DNA of 64,000 nt from Fictibacillus solisalsi (GTDB taxonomy: Bacteria; Bacillota; Bacilli; Bacillales; Fictibacillaceae): contig NZ_FNHW01000001.1 of NCBI RefSeq assembly GCF_900103485.1, forward strand, positions 965,418 to 1,029,417, given 5' to 3'. How positions within the stretch are numbered: the first letter of the stretch is position 1; each line of letters begins with the position of its first letter. The notes under the pieces were generated by a model. It had not been told where the DNA came from, made no database searches, and saw only the letters and a list, made by a program, of their open reading frames with translations. Position numbers and translations under genes: made by a program. This document shows, piece by piece, positions 27,771 through 36,705 of this stretch.

Positions 27771-29360
27771 ATGATTGATAAATTGAAACACGCCATGACG
27801 AGCATGTATACAACGTTTAAAGAGAAAACGAAAAAACAAAAAATCATTCTTATAGGTTCGATAGTGTTTGTAATTTTTGTGGCTTCATTTTTAGCCACCT
27901 TTCTGTTAAAGCCACGACTGGTTCCTTTGTATTCGAATCTTTCCCCTGAAGAAGCAGGGCAGATAAAAGAAAGTCTGGATTCAAAAGGAATCACTTCTGA
28001 GCTTACCAACGGGGGCCAGGTCATTTCAGTGCCAGAAGATGTGGTGGATCAGTTGAAAGTGGATCTTGCTGCTGAGGGTATTCCGAAAAGTGGAAGCATC
28101 GATTACTCCTACTTCGGTGAAAATAAAGGCTTTGGCATGACAGACAATGAATTTAATGTGATCGAAAAAGAAGCTACACAAACCGAAATTGAGAAGCTGA
28201 TAAAAAGCATCAACGGTATTCAAGAGGCAAGTGTAATGATTACCACTCCTGACAAAAGCATATGGGTGGCCGATGAAAAAGCCGCCTCTTCTGCATCGGT
28301 CGTTCTTACCCTTAAGCCAGGCTACAAACTTGACCAAAGCCAAGTACAGTCCCTTTATCATTTGGTTTCCAAAAGTATACCTGATCTGCCGGTTGAAAAT
28401 ATTGTGATTTCCGACCAGTACTCAAATACTTTTTCTTTGGACCAGGCGGGAACAAATTCAAACATGTCGGCCTATGAAGAACAGCGTCAAATCAAGCAGG
28501 ATATAGAAAAAGACCTGCAGCAGAGGGTCCAGCAAATGCTGGGCGCAATCGTGGGACCTGACAAAGTGGTTGCTACGGTGACCGCTGATGTTGATTTTAC
28601 AAAAGAAAAATCAGAACAAAAACTTGTCGAGCCGGTAGACAAAGAAAAAATGGAAGGCATCAAAATAAGTGCTGAAAAGGTAAAAGAGACGTATAGCGGA
28701 ACGGGTGCACAAGCCGGTGGTGTGGATAATACTGGGGAAAGTGATATCCCAACGTATCAGAGCGGCGATAGTAATGGCAATGGAGACTATGAAAAAACGG
28801 AAGACCGGATTAATTATGAAGTCAACAGAATCAAAAATGAAATTGTAAAAAGTCCTTATGAAGTAAAAGACCTCGGAATTCAAGTGATGGTTGAACCTCC
28901 AAAACCAGATGATCCATCTTCTCTTCCCCAGGGAACGCTGGATGATATTGAAAAGATGCTTGGAAATATCGTGCGTACTAGCATTTCGAAAGAGACTTCT
29001 CAAGATCTTAACCAGCAGCAGATTGACAACAAAATTTTTGTTTCCGCCAAGCCGTTCAATGGAAAACAGCAAACCACAGCACCGGCGAAGGCAGGCCTTC
29101 CAATGTGGATCTATATAGCCGGCGGATTATTGGTCGCGGTGATTCTTGTTCTGGCCATCCTTCTCATCAGGAGAAAAAATACAGATGAAGAGTTGGATGC
29201 GGGAGATTACCTCACCGATGAAACATTCTATAACGTGCCGGAAGTGAAAATGGCTCTCGATGCTGAAGAGAATACTAGAAAAGAGCAGATCGAAAAAATG
29301 GCAAAAGACAAGCCGGAGGAATTTGCAAAACTGCTCCGTACATGGCTTTCGGAAGAATAG
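27771..29360 (+). CDS. fliF: Flagellar MS-ring protein FliF
   Basis: Forms the membrane ring on which the motor and export gate are built. 529 residues: membrane segment IILIGSIVFVIFVASFLATF (about 24-45), periplasmic-type ring-building motifs (NEFNVIEKEATQTEIEKLI; ASVMITTPDKS), a low-complexity Gly/Asn/Ser segment ~315-345, second membrane segment WIYIAGGLLVAVILVLAILL (~443-464), and a C-terminal cytosolic tail rich in charged residues that binds FliG. GGGGGAAAGT precedes the ATG. Confidence 0.97.
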   Translation: MIDKLKHAMTSMYTTFKEKTKKQKIILIGSIVFVIFVASFLATFLLKPRLVPLYSNLSPEEAGQIKESLDSKGITSELTNGGQVISVPEDVVDQLKVDLAAEGIPKSGSIDYSYFGENKGFGMTDNEFNVIEKEATQTEIEKLIKSINGIQEASVMITTPDKSIWVADEKAASSASVVLTLKPGYKLDQSQVQSLYHLVSKSIPDLPVENIVISDQYSNTFSLDQAGTNSNMSAYEEQRQIKQDIEKDLQQRVQQMLGAIVGPDKVVATVTADVDFTKEKSEQKLVEPVDKEKMEGIKISAEKVKETYSGTGAQAGGVDNTGESDIPTYQSGDSNGNGDYEKTEDRINYEVNRIKNEIVKSPYEVKDLGIQVMVEPPKPDDPSSLPQGTLDDIEKMLGNIVRTSISKETSQDLNQQQIDNKIFVSAKPFNGKQQTTAPAKAGLPMWIYIAGGLLVAVILVLAILLIRRKNTDEELDAGDYLTDETFYNVPEVKMALDAEENTRKEQIEKMAKDKPEEFAKLLRTWLSEE

Positions 29361-29370
29361 GAGGATGGCT

Positions 29371-30384
29371 GTGGCTAAGAGTGTTAAAGAATTAAGTGGA
29401 AAAGAAAAGGCGGCCATGCTGATGATTTCTATGGGCCCTGATGCAGCGGCGCAAATTTACAAACACCTGCATGAAGACGAAATTGAGCGTCTGACTCTTC
29501 AGATCTCTCAGATCAGAAAAGTGGATGCAGAGGTGAAGGAGGTCATTCTGGAACAGTTTCATCACCTGGCTCTTGCTCAGAATTATATTTCACAGGGTGG
29601 CATCGGCTATGCCAAAACAGTATTAGAAAAAGCGGTAGGGAAATCAGAAGCGATGGATATTATTAACAGGCTCACCTCGACTCTTCAAGTCAGGCCGTTT
29701 GACTTTGCACGAAGAGCTGATCCGGGACAAATTTTAAACTTTATTCAAAATGAACATCCGCAAACGATCGCCCTGATCCTTTCTTACCTTGACGCTGGGC
29801 AAGCAGGGCAAATTCTTTCAGAATTGCCTCAGGACATGCAGGGCGATGTTGCAAGAAGGATTGCGGTGATGGACCGTACGTCTCCAGAGATTATCAGCGA
29901 GGTGGAACAAATTCTTGAGCAAAAGCTGTCGGCAACCGTAAGCAATGATTTCACACAGGCTGGCGGGGTGGAATCGGTGGTTGATGTGCTTAACGGCGTG
30001 GACAGGGCAACTGAGAAAACCATTCTCGATGCCCTCGAAATTCAGGATCCAGAGCTCGCTGAGGAAATCAAGAAACGAATGTTTGTGTTTGAGGATGTCG
30101 TCAGTCTCGACAATCGGGCCATTCAGCGAATCATCAGAGAAGTGCCTAATGAAGACATGCTGCTTGCCTTGAAAGCGGCCAGTGAAGAAGTAAAAGAAGT
30201 CTTATTTAACAATATGTCGCAGAGAATGGCTGAAAATTATAAAGAAGAAATGGAATTTATGGGGCCAGTGAGGCTTCGTGATGTGGAAGAGGCTCAGTCG
30301 AGAATTGTCGGTCTGATCCGCAAGCTTGAGGACGCAGGTGAGATTGTGATCGCAAGAGGCGGGGGAGATGATATCGTTGTCTAG
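29371..30384 (+). CDS. fliG: Flagellar motor switch protein FliG
   Basis: Torque-generating rotor protein that contacts MotA and couples FliM to FliF. 337 residues, starting KSVKELSGKEKAAMLMISMG as in B. subtilis; contains the EHPQTIALILSYL segment of the middle domain and LDNRAIQRIIREV of the C-terminal domain with charged torque helix. Frames open from 29260 and an ATG at 29365 exist, but AGGAGG ends at 29364, directly against that ATG, so the GTG at 29371 (6-7 nt spacing) is preferred. Its end overlaps fliH by 17 bp. Confidence 0.95.
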   Translation: MAKSVKELSGKEKAAMLMISMGPDAAAQIYKHLHEDEIERLTLQISQIRKVDAEVKEVILEQFHHLALAQNYISQGGIGYAKTVLEKAVGKSEAMDIINRLTSTLQVRPFDFARRADPGQILNFIQNEHPQTIALILSYLDAGQAGQILSELPQDMQGDVARRIAVMDRTSPEIISEVEQILEQKLSATVSNDFTQAGGVESVVDVLNGVDRATEKTILDALEIQDPELAEEIKKRMFVFEDVVSLDNRAIQRIIREVPNEDMLLALKAASEEVKEVLFNNMSQRMAENYKEEMEFMGPVRLRDVEEAQSRIVGLIRKLEDAGEIVIARGGGDDIVV

Positions 30385-31153
30385 GATCATAAAGTCTTCC
30401 CTTGCTTTACAAAAGGAAATCAACCGTAAAATAGAAATTCAGCATGTAATGCCAAAAACCGGGAAGCGTGAAGAACGTTCTTGCCAGCCTGATGCCCGCA
30501 GCGAAGCGGATGCCCTTTTGAAAGAAACTGAAAGAAAGTATCAGGAAGCCAAGAAAAAAATGGAACAGGAACGGCTACAGCATGAAGGATTTCTTTTAAG
30601 AAGTAAAGAGGAATGGCAGCAGCAGGTAATTGCTGAGAGGGAAAACGCCCGTCAAACAGGGTATCAGGAAGGATTTTCAGCCGGTGAAATGGAAGGCCGG
30701 GAAAGTTATGAAAATTTGTTGACCATGGCAAAAGCAACGGTTGACCGATCCAAAGAGGACTATCTCCGCTATTTGGAAAGTGCGGAGCCGATGATCATTG
30801 AACTGGCCAGCAAAATGGCTAGAAAACTTGTGGGAGATGTGCTGACCGAAAATCCAGAAGCCTGGAAAGACCTTATTAAAAGATTGCTGAATGAAGTAAG
30901 GGAATATCCAGACGTTAAACTGTATGTCCACCCCAATTGGTATGAGGCCACACAAAATGCCAAACAAGAGATTCAGCAGGTTTTGATGCATTCGGCTACC
31001 TTGTTCATTTATCCTGACTTTGAGTTAAACGAAAATAATTGTGTGGTGGAATTTCCGTTCGGCAAAATAGAAGCCGGACTGGACAGCCAATTAAATGAAC
31101 TGAAGAAAAAACTGATCGAAACGCTGGGTGAGTACCATGCTGAACATAAATAA
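30368..31153 (+). CDS. fliH: Flagellar export regulator FliH
   Basis: Stator-like regulator of the FliI ATPase in the export apparatus. 261 residues: a long charged coiled coil (about 40-115, rich in Glu, Lys, Gln), then the conserved C-terminal domain with ELASKMARKLVGDVL and FELNENNCVVEFPFGKIEAGLDSQL. Starts within the end of fliG after GGCGGGGGAG, so translation is coupled. Moderate sequence conservation; position in the operon supports the call. Confidence 0.92.
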   Translation: MISLSRIIKSSLALQKEINRKIEIQHVMPKTGKREERSCQPDARSEADALLKETERKYQEAKKKMEQERLQHEGFLLRSKEEWQQQVIAERENARQTGYQEGFSAGEMEGRESYENLLTMAKATVDRSKEDYLRYLESAEPMIIELASKMARKLVGDVLTENPEAWKDLIKRLLNEVREYPDVKLYVHPNWYEATQNAKQEIQQVLMHSATLFIYPDFELNENNCVVEFPFGKIEAGLDSQLNELKKKLIETLGEYHAEHK

Positions 31154-32450
31154 ACTGAATCAGATCATCGACCGGCTGGATACGTATAAACGATATGGAA
31201 AAGTAACACAGGTGGTTGGGCTCATGATTGAATCAAGAGGACCGCAGGCATCGATCGGAGACATGTGCTATATCCATGCAGGAAACGGTCAAAAGATCAA
31301 AGCCGAAGTGGTGGGATTCAAGGAAGAAAATGTGCTGTTAATGCCTTTCACGGCAATACAATCGATTCGTGCAGGGAGTCTGGTGGAGGCCACTCACCGG
31401 CCAATGCAAATTAAAGCCGGACACGCACTTATAGGCCAAGTACTCGACGGGCTCGGCAACCCGCTCGACGGCAGTCCCGCTCCAAAGGGGCTGAGCCCTT
31501 TTCCGACCGAAAATGAACCGCCCAATCCCATGAGGCGGCCGAGGATCAAGGAAAGCATAGACCTTGGCATCCGCTCAATTGACAGTCTGCTGACTGTAGG
31601 AAAAGGACAGAGAGTAGGTATTTTTGCCGGAAGCGGTGTGGGTAAATCCACCCTGATGGGTATGGTCGCTCGAAACTCAACAGCAGATTTAAACGTTATT
31701 GCCTTGATTGGAGAGCGGGGCCGCGAGGTGATGGACTTTATTGAAAAGGACCTGGGGGAAGAGGGGCTGAGAAAATCGGTTGTTGTGGTTGCCACCTCGG
31801 ACCAGCCGGCGCTGATGCGGATAAAAGGGGCGCTAACGGCCACGGCGATCGCAGAATATTTTAGAAATCAGGGGAAAGACGTCATGCTGATGATGGATTC
31901 TGTTACCCGTTTCGCGATGGCCCAGCGCGAAATAGGGCTGGCTGTAGGAGAACCGCCGACCACAAAAGGCTATACGCCCTCCGTTTTTGCACTATTGCCA
32001 AAATTGCTTGAACGGTCGGGCACCGATGTGCAAGGTTCGATTACGGCCTTTTACACTGTGCTTGTGGACGGAGATGATATGAATGAACCCATATCCGACA
32101 CTGTACGGGGAATTTTGGACGGCCATTTTGTTCTTGACCGGAATCTGGCGAACAAAGGTCAGTTTCCTGCCATCAACGTGCTGAAAAGTATTAGCCGGGT
32201 CATGAATGACATTGTGGATGACAGCCACAAAAAGGCTGCTCAAAAGTTTCGGGATCTGCTCGCTGTTTATACCGATGCGGAAGACCTTATAGCCATCGGT
32301 GCATACAAGAGAGGTTCTTCAAGGAAAATTGACGAGGCGATTGATTTCCATCCTGGCATCCTGTCCTTTTTAAAACAGGATGTAGAAGAGAAAGTTTCTT
32401 TTTATGATTCGATCTACAGATTGATGAGCGAGTTTGGAGGAGAACAGTAA
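31137..32450 (+). CDS. fliI: Flagellum-specific ATPase FliI
   Basis: F1-beta-like hexameric ATPase that energises substrate release for flagellar export. From ATG 31137 the protein has 437 residues; Walker A GSGVGKS at 165-171, VALIGERGREV-like segment VIALIGERGREVMDFI, and Walker B VMLMMDSVTRFAMAQRE. The frame opens with a GTG at 31128, but GGGTGAG at 31126-31132 best serves ATG 31137. It overlaps the end of fliH. Confidence 0.97.
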   Translation: MLNINKLNQIIDRLDTYKRYGKVTQVVGLMIESRGPQASIGDMCYIHAGNGQKIKAEVVGFKEENVLLMPFTAIQSIRAGSLVEATHRPMQIKAGHALIGQVLDGLGNPLDGSPAPKGLSPFPTENEPPNPMRRPRIKESIDLGIRSIDSLLTVGKGQRVGIFAGSGVGKSTLMGMVARNSTADLNVIALIGERGREVMDFIEKDLGEEGLRKSVVVVATSDQPALMRIKGALTATAIAEYFRNQGKDVMLMMDSVTRFAMAQREIGLAVGEPPTTKGYTPSVFALLPKLLERSGTDVQGSITAFYTVLVDGDDMNEPISDTVRGILDGHFVLDRNLANKGQFPAINVLKSISRVMNDIVDDSHKKAAQKFRDLLAVYTDAEDLIAIGAYKRGSSRKIDEAIDFHPGILSFLKQDVEEKVSFYDSIYRLMSEFGGEQ

Positions 32451-32452
32451 CT

Positions 32453-32890
32453 ATGGCATTTCAATTTAATATGGAAAAACTATTATCCATTAAAACAAAG
32501 GAAAAAGAAGTCGTTCAATCCGAGTACGGAGAAAGTGTAAAAAAGTTTGAACAGCTGGCTCAGTCACTTTATGAATTGCTGAAAAAAAAAGAAGAAATCG
32601 AGCAGCATTCCGGCAACCAGTTTAAAACAAAAATGGTTATTAACGAGATTCAGCAAACTCAGCGGTTCCTGCTTTCTCTTACCCAGCAAATCGGCAGTAT
32701 CCAAACACAGGTGCAAAGAGCGAGGGAGAAGATGAATCATGTGCATATTCAACTGCTCGAAAAAACAATGGAAGTCAAAAAATTTGAAAAGATGAAGGAA
32801 CGGCAGTTTTCTGACTATCAGCAATCGCTGACAGCCATTGAAAACAAGCAGAATGATGAATACTCCATTTTGCGCTATATAAACCATTGA
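32453..32890 (+). CDS. fliJ: Flagellar export chaperone FliJ
   Basis: Coiled-coil protein that sits in the FliI ring and escorts cargo. 145 residues, almost entirely Glu/Lys/Gln-rich helix; starts FQFNMEKLLSIKTKEKE, a normal FliJ beginning. AGGAGAACAGTA precedes the ATG. The family is weakly conserved, and the call rests partly on its place between fliI and ylxF. Confidence 0.9.
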   Translation: MAFQFNMEKLLSIKTKEKEVVQSEYGESVKKFEQLAQSLYELLKKKEEIEQHSGNQFKTKMVINEIQQTQRFLLSLTQQIGSIQTQVQRAREKMNHVHIQLLEKTMEVKKFEKMKERQFSDYQQSLTAIENKQNDEYSILRYINH

Positions 32891-32905
32891 AATTAGGTGG
32901 AGAGG

Positions 32906-33502
32906 TTGGAAGGAAAAGAAAAAACGAAAAAGTTTTCCTGGTTTTTGTTTGTAATCATTATGCCTGCGCTTTTTGTTGTCGTCATTATGGGAATGATCCT
33001 TATGTTTCTTGGTGTTGATCTTGCTGGAAAGGCAAGGGAAATTGGCAGCCATCTTCCTGGTCTGTCATCATTGGCTCATCAGGATCAACATGCTGCATCC
33101 TTTAATGAAAATACTGTTCAATCAGAAAAGGCATATTGGGAAAAGAAAGTTAAGGAACGCGATCATATGATCAAGCTTCTTCAAAACGATGTGGATAAAA
33201 AAGAGAAAGAAGTGCAGAGCCTGAAAGCGGATTTGACCGCAGCACAAAACCAGCCGGAGGATAATACAACCGAAACTGAGGGCTCTGTCACCAAAGACGA
33301 TGGACAGCTGAAGCAAAAGAAAATTACCGCCTGGTATAATTCGATGTCTCCGAAAAATGCCGCGGCCATCTTGTCCAAGATGGATATAAAAGATGCGGCT
33401 GACATCATGAAAGCTCTGGATGAAGAAGTGACGAGCAGCATCCTGGCCAAGATGGATCCCGGCAAGGCCGCAGATCTGACGTTAAAAATGCAATCAAACT
33501 AA
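32906..33502 (+). CDS. ylxF: YlxF / MotE-like flagellar protein
   Basis: Protein of ~198 residues with an N-terminal membrane anchor (FLFVIIMPALFVVVIMGMIL), a coiled coil (~70-115) and a C-terminal MgtE-N/MotE-like domain: WYNSMSPKNAAAILSKMD and ILAKMDPGKAADLTLKM. MotE homologues elsewhere chaperone the stator-rotor interface; in Bacillus the role of YlxF is unclear. GGTGG at 32896-32900 supports the TTG at 32906; the in-frame GTG at 32897 would lie within that site. Confidence 0.85.
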   Translation: MEGKEKTKKFSWFLFVIIMPALFVVVIMGMILMFLGVDLAGKAREIGSHLPGLSSLAHQDQHAASFNENTVQSEKAYWEKKVKERDHMIKLLQNDVDKKEKEVQSLKADLTAAQNQPEDNTTETEGSVTKDDGQLKQKKITAWYNSMSPKNAAAILSKMDIKDAADIMKALDEEVTSSILAKMDPGKAADLTLKMQSN

Positions 33503-33517
33503 CGGAGGGGAAGCAGA

Positions 33518-34714
33518 GTGAAAATGGCTGAAATGGCAGGGATGGACCGCTTGCCGGTTGTGGTACAAAGGTGTGCTTTACCGATTAGTGCATCTCCCGG
33601 TTCCTCCCTTTTTTCCGAAGAGCTTGCACGGTCCCAAAAAAATATACAATCACCTAAACAAGCCGAATCGCCTTTCGGGACAATCAGTGAGGAGCTTAAG
33701 AGCCTGATAGAAGGGTGGGTTGGATATCTGAAAGAGGAAGGTCAATCTCAAGAAGATGTACTGGATAATATACCGGAAGTTAAGAGCCTGTTGCAGCATT
33801 TGCCCGCTGAATGGGTCTCCGAGATTACCAATCTTGTACAAAATGTTCAATTGCCTGTTTCTTTGAAAAGGGAACGATCATCTCCATCTGCACAATTGAT
33901 CACGGCGTTCATTCTTCTGGAGGTGGTAGAAGGAAAATATTCAACATCAACTGCAACAAAAGCAACGGATGACGTCATATCCGGCATTCATAAAGGAATC
34001 AAGCAGTTGTTTCCCTTTTTAAAAGAGCAGCATCATTTTTCTGTGAATATGCTGGCCGAACAGCTGGAGCAGAGATTGACTGGACAGGAAGCAAAACCTG
34101 GTGCACCTTTGAACGGAAAACCTTTTCTTGAACCTTTCATAGCAAAAAACCAGAAAAACATAATACCGGCAATGTCTCAAAAGATAAGTGAGACAGATGG
34201 TCAGAAACATACCAACCGGCCGGTATCTTTTATGGGGCAGAGCGGCTTTGTTCCAGTACTGAAGCAATTTGAGCTTCATGTTCAACCGGAAATAAAAGGA
34301 GAAAGTACAAATACATTTGTCCAGGAGATTGAAAAAATCATTCTTGCCGGCAAATTTTCAGCACGTACAAATGGAGTGGCAAAACTAAACATCCGGCTTA
34401 CGCCTGAACATCTTGGAACCTTGAATATTGAACTGATCTCCAAAAATGGTGAACTGTCAGCCAAAATCATGACGAGCTCCCTGGGTGCAAAAGAAATGAT
34501 GGAGTCCCATATTCATCTGCTGAAGAGTAACTTAAGCAGCAGCCAAATACTGCTTGACCGAGTGGTTATCTTGGACCAGTCACCTGAACAGGGGTTCACG
34601 CAGCAGGGCTCAAATTCCGGACAGCAGCAGGACCGTGGCCGCCCGCCTATGCAGGAGAGGCGGACAGAAGAGGAATTTGACGACTTGCTTCAAGACATGG
34701 TGAGGGAGGAATAA
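33518..34714 (+). CDS. fliK: Flagellar hook-length control protein FliK
   Basis: Secreted ruler that stops hook export and switches specificity to filament proteins. 398 residues, GTG start after GGAGGGG. The first ~270 residues are poorly conserved and probably extended; the C-terminal domain has the family signature KLNIRLTPEHLGTLNIELIS and LSAKIMTSSLGAKEMMESH, followed by a Gln/Arg/Glu-rich tail. flgD follows after 2 bp. Confidence 0.93.
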   Translation: MKMAEMAGMDRLPVVVQRCALPISASPGSSLFSEELARSQKNIQSPKQAESPFGTISEELKSLIEGWVGYLKEEGQSQEDVLDNIPEVKSLLQHLPAEWVSEITNLVQNVQLPVSLKRERSSPSAQLITAFILLEVVEGKYSTSTATKATDDVISGIHKGIKQLFPFLKEQHHFSVNMLAEQLEQRLTGQEAKPGAPLNGKPFLEPFIAKNQKNIIPAMSQKISETDGQKHTNRPVSFMGQSGFVPVLKQFELHVQPEIKGESTNTFVQEIEKIILAGKFSARTNGVAKLNIRLTPEHLGTLNIELISKNGELSAKIMTSSLGAKEMMESHIHLLKSNLSSSQILLDRVVILDQSPEQGFTQQGSNSGQQQDRGRPPMQERRTEEEFDDLLQDMVREE

Positions 34715-34716
34715 AG

Positions 34717-35172
34717 ATGTCTTCAACGATAAACAATGATTTGTATTTATCTTCGCTTCAAAAAAGGGACACACAGTCTGGCGGATCATCTGTTTTGGGC
34801 AAAGACGATTTTTTAAAAATATTGATGACCCAACTGCAAAACCAGGACCCGGCAAGCCCCATGGAAGATAAAGAATTTATCTCCCAGATGGCAACCTTCT
34901 CTTCCCTGGAGCAATTGACCAATATGAACAGCAGCATCGATCAATTGATTTCAAAACAATCGGCACAGACGTTCATGCTGCAGAGCGGAATGATCGGCAA
35001 AAGCGTGTCCTATACCGTGGAAACGACAAATGCTGATGGAACACAACAAGAGAGGAAAACAGGCACAGTTAAGGCGGTTTTATTTGAAAATGATACCTCC
35101 AAATTCCAATTAGAGGATGGAACTGTGATTGATCAGTCATCCATTACAAAGCTCGAAAACAGGAACAGTTAA
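34717..35172 (+). CDS. flgD: Flagellar hook cap/assembly protein FlgD
   Basis: Scaffold cap for hook polymerisation. 151 residues; the hallmark LGKDDFLKILMTQLQNQDP is followed by MEDKEFISQMATFSSLEQL, and the C-terminal part is a small beta domain. Shorter than enterobacterial FlgD (~230 residues), normal for Bacillus. GAGGAATAAAG precedes the ATG. Confidence 0.96.
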   Translation: MSSTINNDLYLSSLQKRDTQSGGSSVLGKDDFLKILMTQLQNQDPASPMEDKEFISQMATFSSLEQLTNMNSSIDQLISKQSAQTFMLQSGMIGKSVSYTVETTNADGTQQERKTGTVKAVLFENDTSKFQLEDGTVIDQSSITKLENRNS

Positions 35173-35205
35173 CAAAAACATATTAAAAAATAGGGGGAAT
35201 TCAAA

Positions 35206-35970
35206 ATGCTACGTTCAATGTATTCAGGAATCAGCGGGATGAAGAACTTTCAAACCAAGCTGGATGTGATCGGAAACAATATTGCCAATGTGAACACCTA
35301 TGGCTTTAAAAAAGGGAGAGCAACGTTTAAGGATCTTGTCAGCCAGCAAGTTGCCGGTGCATCCAACGGAACGAATCCAAAACAGGTAGGGCTTGGCTCC
35401 CAGCTGGCAACCATCGATACGATCGATACTCAGGGCAGCACTCAAACCACAGGAAGAGCCCTCGACCTTGCCATTTCGGGTGACGGGTACTTCAAGGTGA
35501 GAACCTCAAATGGAGATTTGCTGACACGTGCAGGGAATTTTTATTTAAACAATAACGGTACGATTGTAAATGGAGACGGATACGAGTTGCTCGATACAGG
35601 AAACAACCCGATTACCATCCCGCAAAACGCAAGCAGCTTCAGCATCGGGCCGGACGGAAAGATTACGGTCGTGGGTGCTGCCAGTCCGGGTGCCTCTATA
35701 GGAATTACGAAGGTAACCAATCCTGGCGGACTTGAAAAGGCAGGAAGCAATCTTTACCGTCCAACCGCAAATTCACAGATTGTCTCCAATACTTCTCCTG
35801 GTACAGGCGGGGCTGGAGATTTGGTATCCGGCGCACTGGAAATGTCCAATGTCGACCTCTCTGAAGAATTCACCGACATGATTGTGGCACAAAGAGGCTT
35901 TCAAGCCAACACGAAAATCATTACAACCTCGGATGAAATATTGCAGGAGCTTGTGAATCTTAAACGATAG
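35206..35970 (+). CDS. flgE: Flagellar hook protein FlgE (FlgG-like in older annotations)
   Basis: Hook subunit. 254 residues, close to B. subtilis FlgE (264), starting MLRSMYSGISGMKNFQTKLD and IGNNIANVNTYGFKKGR, and ending with MIVAQRGFQANTKIITTSDEIL. In sequence it resembles FlgG rods, the reason for the old name; the position after flgD supports hook protein. AGGGGGAATTC precedes the ATG. The frame remains open after its TAG stop into swrD. Confidence 0.93.
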   Translation: MLRSMYSGISGMKNFQTKLDVIGNNIANVNTYGFKKGRATFKDLVSQQVAGASNGTNPKQVGLGSQLATIDTIDTQGSTQTTGRALDLAISGDGYFKVRTSNGDLLTRAGNFYLNNNGTIVNGDGYELLDTGNNPITIPQNASSFSIGPDGKITVVGAASPGASIGITKVTNPGGLEKAGSNLYRPTANSQIVSNTSPGTGGAGDLVSGALEMSNVDLSEEFTDMIVAQRGFQANTKIITTSDEILQELVNLKR

Positions 35971-36018
35971 GCTGGAACGGAGGAAAAAATAAGGGGAGCC
36001 TTATTAATAAACAATAAT

Positions 36019-36234
36019 ATGATTATGTTAACTAAATTGAACGGTGACACCTTTACCTTGAATGCAATTTATATTGAACAGGTTCAATCATTTCCAGATA
36101 CAACCGTTACGCTGACTTCGGGAAGGAAAGTTGTTGTTAAAGAAGCAGAGTGTGAAGTTGTCCAAAAGGCGGCAGCCTTTTATCGGAGGATTTCCCTTTT
36201 CCCTCTAACACAAACAGAAAGTGAGGAGGATTGA
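36019..36234 (+). CDS. swrD: SwrD / FlbD-family flagellar motor torque protein
   Basis: Small cytosolic protein; in B. subtilis SwrD raises flagellar motor power for swarming. 71 residues with LTKLNGDTFTLNAIYIEQVQ and FPDTTVTLTSGRKVVVKE, diagnostic for the FlbD family. The start is unusual: the only Shine-Dalgarno-like AAGGGGAG (35991) is ~20 nt before the ATG at 36019, and a second ATG is at 36025. The region is in frame with flgE. fliL follows directly. Confidence 0.85.
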   Translation: MIMLTKLNGDTFTLNAIYIEQVQSFPDTTVTLTSGRKVVVKEAECEVVQKAAAFYRRISLFPLTQTESEED

Positions 36235-36675
36235 ATGGAAAACGAAGTCAAAAAGTCTGCGAAGAACAGGGCGATCCTCATTGTATTTTCCGTCCTTGTC
36301 GTATGCGGGATTGCCGCCTACTTTGTTATTAAAGAACTGGCTCCTAAAACGGCGGCCGCAGAACCTACAGCGGAAGAGCTGGAAAAAATAACAGTAGAAA
36401 CCGAGGAAATTACAACAAATCTGGCCGATCGATCATTTATTAAGATCAAATTTAAAATCCAGGCTGACGGAGAAGACGGCAAGGCCGAACTCGAAAAGAG
36501 ACTGTTTCAAGTCAACAATATTATTATCTATGAATTGTCCGGCATGAAAACCGGGGATTTGCAAGGCCAAAAAGGAATCCGCCATCTGGAAGACCTTTTA
36601 AAAGGAAGAATTAATAAACTGATGCAGGAAGGAATCATTAAAAAGGTTTATACGACCGAGAAAATTATTCAATAA
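36235..36675 (+). CDS. fliL: Flagellar basal-body-associated protein FliL
   Basis: Single-pass membrane protein forming a ring around the stator. 146 residues: short basic N-terminus, membrane segment AILIVFSVLVVCGIAAYFVI (about 13-32), and an extracellular domain with FIKIKFKIQADGEDGKAELEKR and LLKGRINKLMQEGIIKKVY. GTGAGGATTGA precedes the ATG, which directly follows the swrD stop. Confidence 0.94.
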   Translation: MENEVKKSAKNRAILIVFSVLVVCGIAAYFVIKELAPKTAAAEPTAEELEKITVETEEITTNLADRSFIKIKFKIQADGEDGKAELEKRLFQVNNIIIYELSGMKTGDLQGQKGIRHLEDLLKGRINKLMQEGIIKKVYTTEKIIQ

Positions 36676-36705
36676 GGAATTCATCATATATAAAGGGTGA
36701 GGCGA

